In this document: piece after piece, positions 60,191-64,000 of the stretch | Numbering within the stretch: position 1 is the stretch's first letter | How the letters are laid out: every line of letters starts with the position of its first letter | Source: Chryseobacterium culicis | GTDB lineage: Bacteria > Bacteroidota > Bacteroidia > Flavobacteriales > Weeksellaceae | Length of the DNA stretch: 64,000 bases | Reading direction: 5' to 3' | NCBI RefSeq assembly: GCF_900108365.1 | Contig: NZ_FNWQ01000003.1 | Location: forward strand, 496,001 to 560,000 | Translations under genes and position numbers: made by a program | The notes under the pieces: generated by a model | Told to the model about the DNA's origin: nothing | Databases searched by the model: none | The model's input: only the letters and a program-made list of their open reading frames with translations

Positions 60191-61285
60191 TTAATGAGAT
60201 GCTTGTTCAAAAAGCGTCAGGATTTTTGTTTCCTCATTTTCCCAGCAAAGTACATCTGCAGCTTTACTCAATTCACTCTGATAATATGGTCTGCCTCTCT
60301 CCAGAATAAGATTGATGGCTTTCTCAATTGTTTCTGGGTTATGATCCGTAATAATTTCTCCTACATTGAACTGATTTCTTATGCGCTGCATTTCCGGAAA
60401 ATCTATCATGACAAGCGGTACTCTGGATTGAATATAGTCACAAACTTTATTAGGAAGAGAATAATAATAGCTCACCCCATTATTTTCTTCAAGACTAAAC
60501 CCTACATCTGCTGTTTTGGTTATTTCTCTGAGATTTTCCGGCTTAAGCTTACCCAGGAAAAAAACTTTATCCTGTAAATTTTCCTGAACAACAAGCTCCT
60601 CATATTCTTTCTTCTTAGGGCCGTCTCCTGCTATTTTCAGAACAGCATCTTTAATATGATGCATGGCAACAATCATTTTCTCAATACCTCTGGACTGATT
60701 GATTGCTCCCTGATACAGAATAATTTTCGGCTGATTGTGCGGAATTTCAGGAGCTGAAAGTATTTTTCTAGGGATATTTCTTACAACAACCGGTCTGACA
60801 TTGTATTTTTCATGGAACCATTCGGCATAGCTTTCACTCTCTGTCATCATAAATTTAACATGAGGAATCAAATTTCCCTCAACTATTCTCCAGAATTTCT
60901 GTGAAAATCTGTTTTGTACAGAGGGCATTTCCGTAAAAATTTCATGGCTGTCAAACACCAGGGGAATGTCTAGTTTTTTGGCAATGAGATAATTTGGCAG
61001 AAGTGCATCGATATCATTGGCATGAAGAATCGTATCTTTGTCCGCTTTTTTCTTTAGTTCCTTGTATAGCTTCCAGTTGAACTCAAAATAAGCGGTCTTT
61101 AAACTTTTTGATTTTAATGCGATCCTTGAAAATGGATAAGGACGGTCCATTTTCTCATTTCCTCCCCAGTTGTTTCCGATAAGTTCTATAGGATATCCGT
61201 TATCAAAAAGGGTTTTGCATACCTTCTCTATTCTCTGATCGGTATACAGATTACTAAAGGCAGATACTATTATTTTCTTCTTCAT
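60191..61285 (-). CDS. glycosyltransferase family 4-like
   Basis: The 364-residue protein is a GT-B retaining glycosyltransferase: NLYTDQRIEKVCKTLFDNGYP, LHANDIDALLPNYLIAKKL, and the nucleotide-binding ILYQGAINQSRGIEKMIVAM, then LEENNGVSYYYSLPNKVCDY with the EX7E-like acidic pair. It probably builds surface glycan; sugar and acceptor are unknown. Its start overlaps the stop of the small membrane protein gene by one base. Confidence 0.9.
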   Translation of the reverse strand: MKKKIIVSAFSNLYTDQRIEKVCKTLFDNGYPIELIGNNWGGNEKMDRPYPFSRIALKSKSLKTAYFEFNWKLYKELKKKADKDTILHANDIDALLPNYLIAKKLDIPLVFDSHEIFTEMPSVQNRFSQKFWRIVEGNLIPHVKFMMTESESYAEWFHEKYNVRPVVVRNIPRKILSAPEIPHNQPKIILYQGAINQSRGIEKMIVAMHHIKDAVLKIAGDGPKKKEYEELVVQENLQDKVFFLGKLKPENLREITKTADVGFSLEENNGVSYYYSLPNKVCDYIQSRVPLVMIDFPEMQRIRNQFNVGEIITDHNPETIEKAINLILERGRPYYQSELSKAADVLCWENEETKILTLFEQASH

Positions 61286-61509
61286 TAATCCTTCTTATCT
61301 AATATTAAATAATAGATCTGAATGAAACAAATAAGCCCGTTTGGAATAATAACCGGCCAAAGCATTCCATTAAAGATACCATAAATGACAAAACAGATAC
61401 AGCCAATCATGTTAACCACTCTGATTTTTCTTACATCTTTCAGTATGAAGCTCAATACGATAAAAACAGAAGCAGAATAGCCTATATAAGTAGTAATTTC
61501 CGTATTCAT
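61285..61509 (-). CDS. small three-helix membrane protein (YgjV/PQ-loop-like)
   Basis: The 74-residue protein has three transmembrane helices (YIGYSASVFIVLSFIL, VVNMIGCICFVIYGIFNGM, PNGLICFIQIYYLIL). The pattern resembles YgjV-type or half-SWEET-like proteins, but the PQ motif is not evident, so the family is uncertain. It overlaps the glycosyltransferase start by one base, which suggests shared translation. Confidence 0.75.
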   Translation of the reverse strand: MNTEITTYIGYSASVFIVLSFILKDVRKIRVVNMIGCICFVIYGIFNGMLWPVIIPNGLICFIQIYYLILDKKD

Positions 61510-61660
61510 AGGGAAAATTTAAGGACAACAAACTTAATCATTTTCAATAAGATAATAAAATTTTTTCTGCCATAAAGTCATTAATTGATTTTTGGTAAAA
61601 TATTTGTAATTTAGATAATGAATAAAAGGTAATGTTGCCTTTGTTCTAATGAGATATATT

Positions 61661-64000
61661 ATGGATTATAAGTTTTCACAAGGTTTGAGCCAGGTGTTCA
61701 AACAAAGCAAAAGCGAAGCTAAAAGGCTGAAAAGTGAATTTCTTAATACAGAACATCTACTTTTAGGTATTATAAAAACGGAAAACTCTGCAAAAGAAAT
61801 CCTTCAAAACCTTAATGCGGATTTAACACAAATCAGAAGAAAAATTGAAACTTTAAATACAACAAGTCTAAATCCTATTTCTGAAGAGGTTACCAATATT
61901 TCTTTCACCAAGATGGCGGATCATGCCATTAAACGTGCAGAGTTAGAATGCCGCCAATATAAAAGCAATGAAATTAATACCGTTCACCTGCTTTTAGGTA
62001 TTCTTTATAAATATGAGGATCCTACTTCAAATATTCTGGGAGCTTATGACATCGACTACGAAGGAGTTTCAAGAGAGTATCAGACTATGCTTAAAAATTC
62101 AGGACAGTCTCCTCAGATGAGCGCGTACGATGACGATGACGAGAGAGAAGAATTTGAGCAAATCAGAAAGCCTACAGGAAATCTAGGTTCTGCAAAAAGT
62201 AAAACCCCAACATTGGATAACTTTGGTAGAGACCTTACTTCTTTGGCCAGAGATGGAAAGCTGGACCCAGTAATCGGGCGTGAAAAGGAAATTGAAAGAG
62301 TTTCTCAGATTTTATCACGTAGAAAGAAAAACAATCCGCTTCTTATCGGGGAGCCGGGGGTTGGTAAATCTGCCATTGCTGAAGGTTTAGCATTAAGAAT
62401 TCAACAGAAAAAAGTATCAAGGGTTCTTTACGGAAAACGAGTGATCACTTTAGACCTGGCAAGTTTAGTGGCAGGAACGAAGTATCGTGGTCAGTTTGAA
62501 GAAAGAATGAAAGCAATTATGACGGAACTGGAGAAAAACAGAGATGTCATTTTATTCATTGATGAGCTTCATACGATTGTAGGAGCAGGAAGTTCTACGG
62601 GAAGTTTAGATGCTTCCAATATGTTCAAACCTGCTTTGGCAAGAGGTGAGATTCAATGCATCGGGGCTACCACACTGGATGAATACCGTCAGTATATTGA
62701 AAAAGACGGAGCTTTAGAAAGAAGATTCCAGAAGGTAATGGTAGAACCTACTTCTATTGATGAAACTGTTCAGATTTTGAATCAGATCAAAGACAAATAT
62801 GAAGAGCATCATAATGTAATTTATACTCCGGAAGCTATTCTGGCTTGTGTCAATTTGACATCAAGATATATTACAGACCGTTTCCTACCGGACAAAGCTA
62901 TTGACGCAATGGACGAAGCAGGATCCCGCGTTTACATCAAAAACATGAAAGTTCCTACAGAAATCATTGATTTTGAAAAGAAAATTGAAGAGATCAAAGA
63001 ACTGAAACAAAAGGCTGTAAAAGCTCAGGACTATCTGGAAGCCAGAAAGCTGAAAGATGAAGAAGAACGTCTTCAGATGGAACTGAATTCGGCTCAGGAA
63101 AAATGGGACAAAGATGTAAAAGAGAAAAAAGAAACCGTAACAGAAGAAAATGTAGCAGAAGTGGTTTCTATGATGAGCGGGGTTCCGGTAACAAAAGTTG
63201 GTAAAAATGAGCTTGACAAACTGGCTCAGATGGACGAAAAACTGAACGGAAAAGTAATCGGTCAGGAAGATGCTGTGAAAAAAGTGGTTAAGGCTATTCA
63301 AAGAAACAGAGCAGGTCTTAAAGATCCTAACCGCCCTATTGGTACCTTTATTTTCCTTGGAACAACCGGGGTTGGTAAAACTGAATTGGCCAAGGTAATG
63401 GCAAGAGAGCTTTTCGAATCCGACGAATCTCTGATCAGAATTGACATGAGTGAGTACATGGAGAAATTTGCCGTTTCGAGATTGGTAGGTGCGCCTCCGG
63501 GATACGTTGGATACGAAGAAGGTGGCCAGTTAACAGAAGCGGTAAGAAGAAAACCTTATGCAGTCGTTCTTTTGGATGAGATTGAAAAAGCTCACCCGGA
63601 TGTATTCAATATTCTGCTGCAGATTCTGGATGAGGGACACGTTACAGACAGCTTAGGTAGAAAGATTGATTTTAGAAATACCATCATAATTCTTACTTCA
63701 AACATCGGAACAAGAGATCTTAAAGATTTCGGAGACGGTGTAGGATTCGGAACTTCTGCGAAGAAAACCACTTCAGACTCCAGAGCGAGAAGTACTATTG
63801 AAAATGCCCTTAAAAAAGCATTTGCACCAGAATTCCTTAACAGAATTGATGATATTGTGATCTTCAACTCTCTTGTACAGGATGATATCAAAAAAATCAT
63901 TGATATTGAACTGAATAAGCTTTATGGCAGACTTGAAAAATTAGGATATAAAGTTGATCTTACGGAAGAAGCTAAAGACTTTATTTCTGAAAAAGGATGG
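61661..64000 (+). CDS. clpC: ATP-dependent Clp protease ATP-binding subunit ClpC (partial)
   Basis: The gene is open at the right edge, giving the first 780 residues. It has an N-terminal Clp_N repeat domain (FKQSKSEAKRLKSEFLNTEH), a first AAA domain with Walker A GEPGVGKS (residues 230-237) and Walker B VILFIDELHT, and a UVR-type segment near 442-470 (VKAQDYLEARKLKDEEERL). The second AAA domain has GTTGVGKTE (about 567). It unfolds substrates for ClpP. The 151-bp upstream region holds no clear promoter. Confidence 0.97.
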   Translation, partial: MDYKFSQGLSQVFKQSKSEAKRLKSEFLNTEHLLLGIIKTENSAKEILQNLNADLTQIRRKIETLNTTSLNPISEEVTNISFTKMADHAIKRAELECRQYKSNEINTVHLLLGILYKYEDPTSNILGAYDIDYEGVSREYQTMLKNSGQSPQMSAYDDDDEREEFEQIRKPTGNLGSAKSKTPTLDNFGRDLTSLARDGKLDPVIGREKEIERVSQILSRRKKNNPLLIGEPGVGKSAIAEGLALRIQQKKVSRVLYGKRVITLDLASLVAGTKYRGQFEERMKAIMTELEKNRDVILFIDELHTIVGAGSSTGSLDASNMFKPALARGEIQCIGATTLDEYRQYIEKDGALERRFQKVMVEPTSIDETVQILNQIKDKYEEHHNVIYTPEAILACVNLTSRYITDRFLPDKAIDAMDEAGSRVYIKNMKVPTEIIDFEKKIEEIKELKQKAVKAQDYLEARKLKDEEERLQMELNSAQEKWDKDVKEKKETVTEENVAEVVSMMSGVPVTKVGKNELDKLAQMDEKLNGKVIGQEDAVKKVVKAIQRNRAGLKDPNRPIGTFIFLGTTGVGKTELAKVMARELFESDESLIRIDMSEYMEKFAVSRLVGAPPGYVGYEEGGQLTEAVRRKPYAVVLLDEIEKAHPDVFNILLQILDEGHVTDSLGRKIDFRNTIIILTSNIGTRDLKDFGDGVGFGTSAKKTTSDSRARSTIENALKKAFAPEFLNRIDDIVIFNSLVQDDIKKIIDIELNKLYGRLEKLGYKVDLTEEAKDFISEKGW

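Noticed and set aside
1..64000. CRISPR array, prophage or integrative element
   Set aside because: No regularly spaced repeats, cas genes, integrase, phage structural genes or transposases were seen; the tRNA-Val pair is intact with no partial copy nearby.

Overview
The window looks like chromosomal DNA of a flavobacterium of the Chryseobacterium type (Weeksellaceae, Bacteroidota). It is AT-rich. Start codons mostly lack a strong Shine-Dalgarno sequence. Several genes and a tRNA pair are preceded by the Bacteroidota -7 element TAnnTTTG, sometimes with an upstream TTTG. The gene content is also typical of that group: LytS/LytTR pairs, a standalone S23 four-helix-bundle gene, a YARHG lipoprotein, a DUF885 lipoprotein, and short GG-leader peptides beginning with KRKLxxxELKEIxGG. 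There is no rRNA operon, prophage, IS transposase or CRISPR array. The last gene (clpC) runs off the right edge.

Layout. 0-3 kb: a LytS/LytTR two-component pair and a universal stress protein. 3.2-9.2 kb: the most unusual block. It holds a lipoprotein, a multi-pass membrane protein, a NarL-type kinase and regulator, then a metacaspase-like protease, a trypsin/V8-like protease and a small HExxH protein. The two operons in this block share a 15-bp element at the same distance from a candidate -7 box. 9-14 kb: housekeeping genes (exonuclease, DUF59, sulfurtransferase, HMG-CoA lyase, peptidase T). 14-19.5 kb: surface proteins, an eight-cysteine peptide and a second LytS/LytTR pair. 19.5-27.3 kb: Bcr/CflA efflux with an AraC regulator, thiL, a thioesterase, a flavoprotein and small membrane or secreted proteins.

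27-33 kb: two thioredoxin-fold proteins, a lipoprotein, four paralogous GG-leader/four-cysteine peptides in two terminator-bounded pairs, and mutS. 33-44.6 kb: GNAT, JmjC/cupin, bestrophin, trmH-like, nadK, fbaA, accD and an SpmA-SpmB fusion, then a roughly 440-bp unit in which an S23 gene is flanked by imperfect inverted repeats. 44.6-46.7 kb: exbB-exbD-tonB. 47-56 kb: a DUF885 lipoprotein ending in a perfect 44-bp palindrome, a frameshifted lipoprotein, DinB, nth, bcp, and a tolC-sprT-manC gene string. 56-64 kb: folC, two identical tRNA-Val genes, glycosyltransferases and sufE, and clpC.

Most genes are ordinary. The parts most worth following up are the two-component/protease block, the GG-leader cysteine peptide family, the S23 unit, and the palindrome with the frameshift at 49.3 kb. 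All functional calls come from reading motifs; no database search was run.
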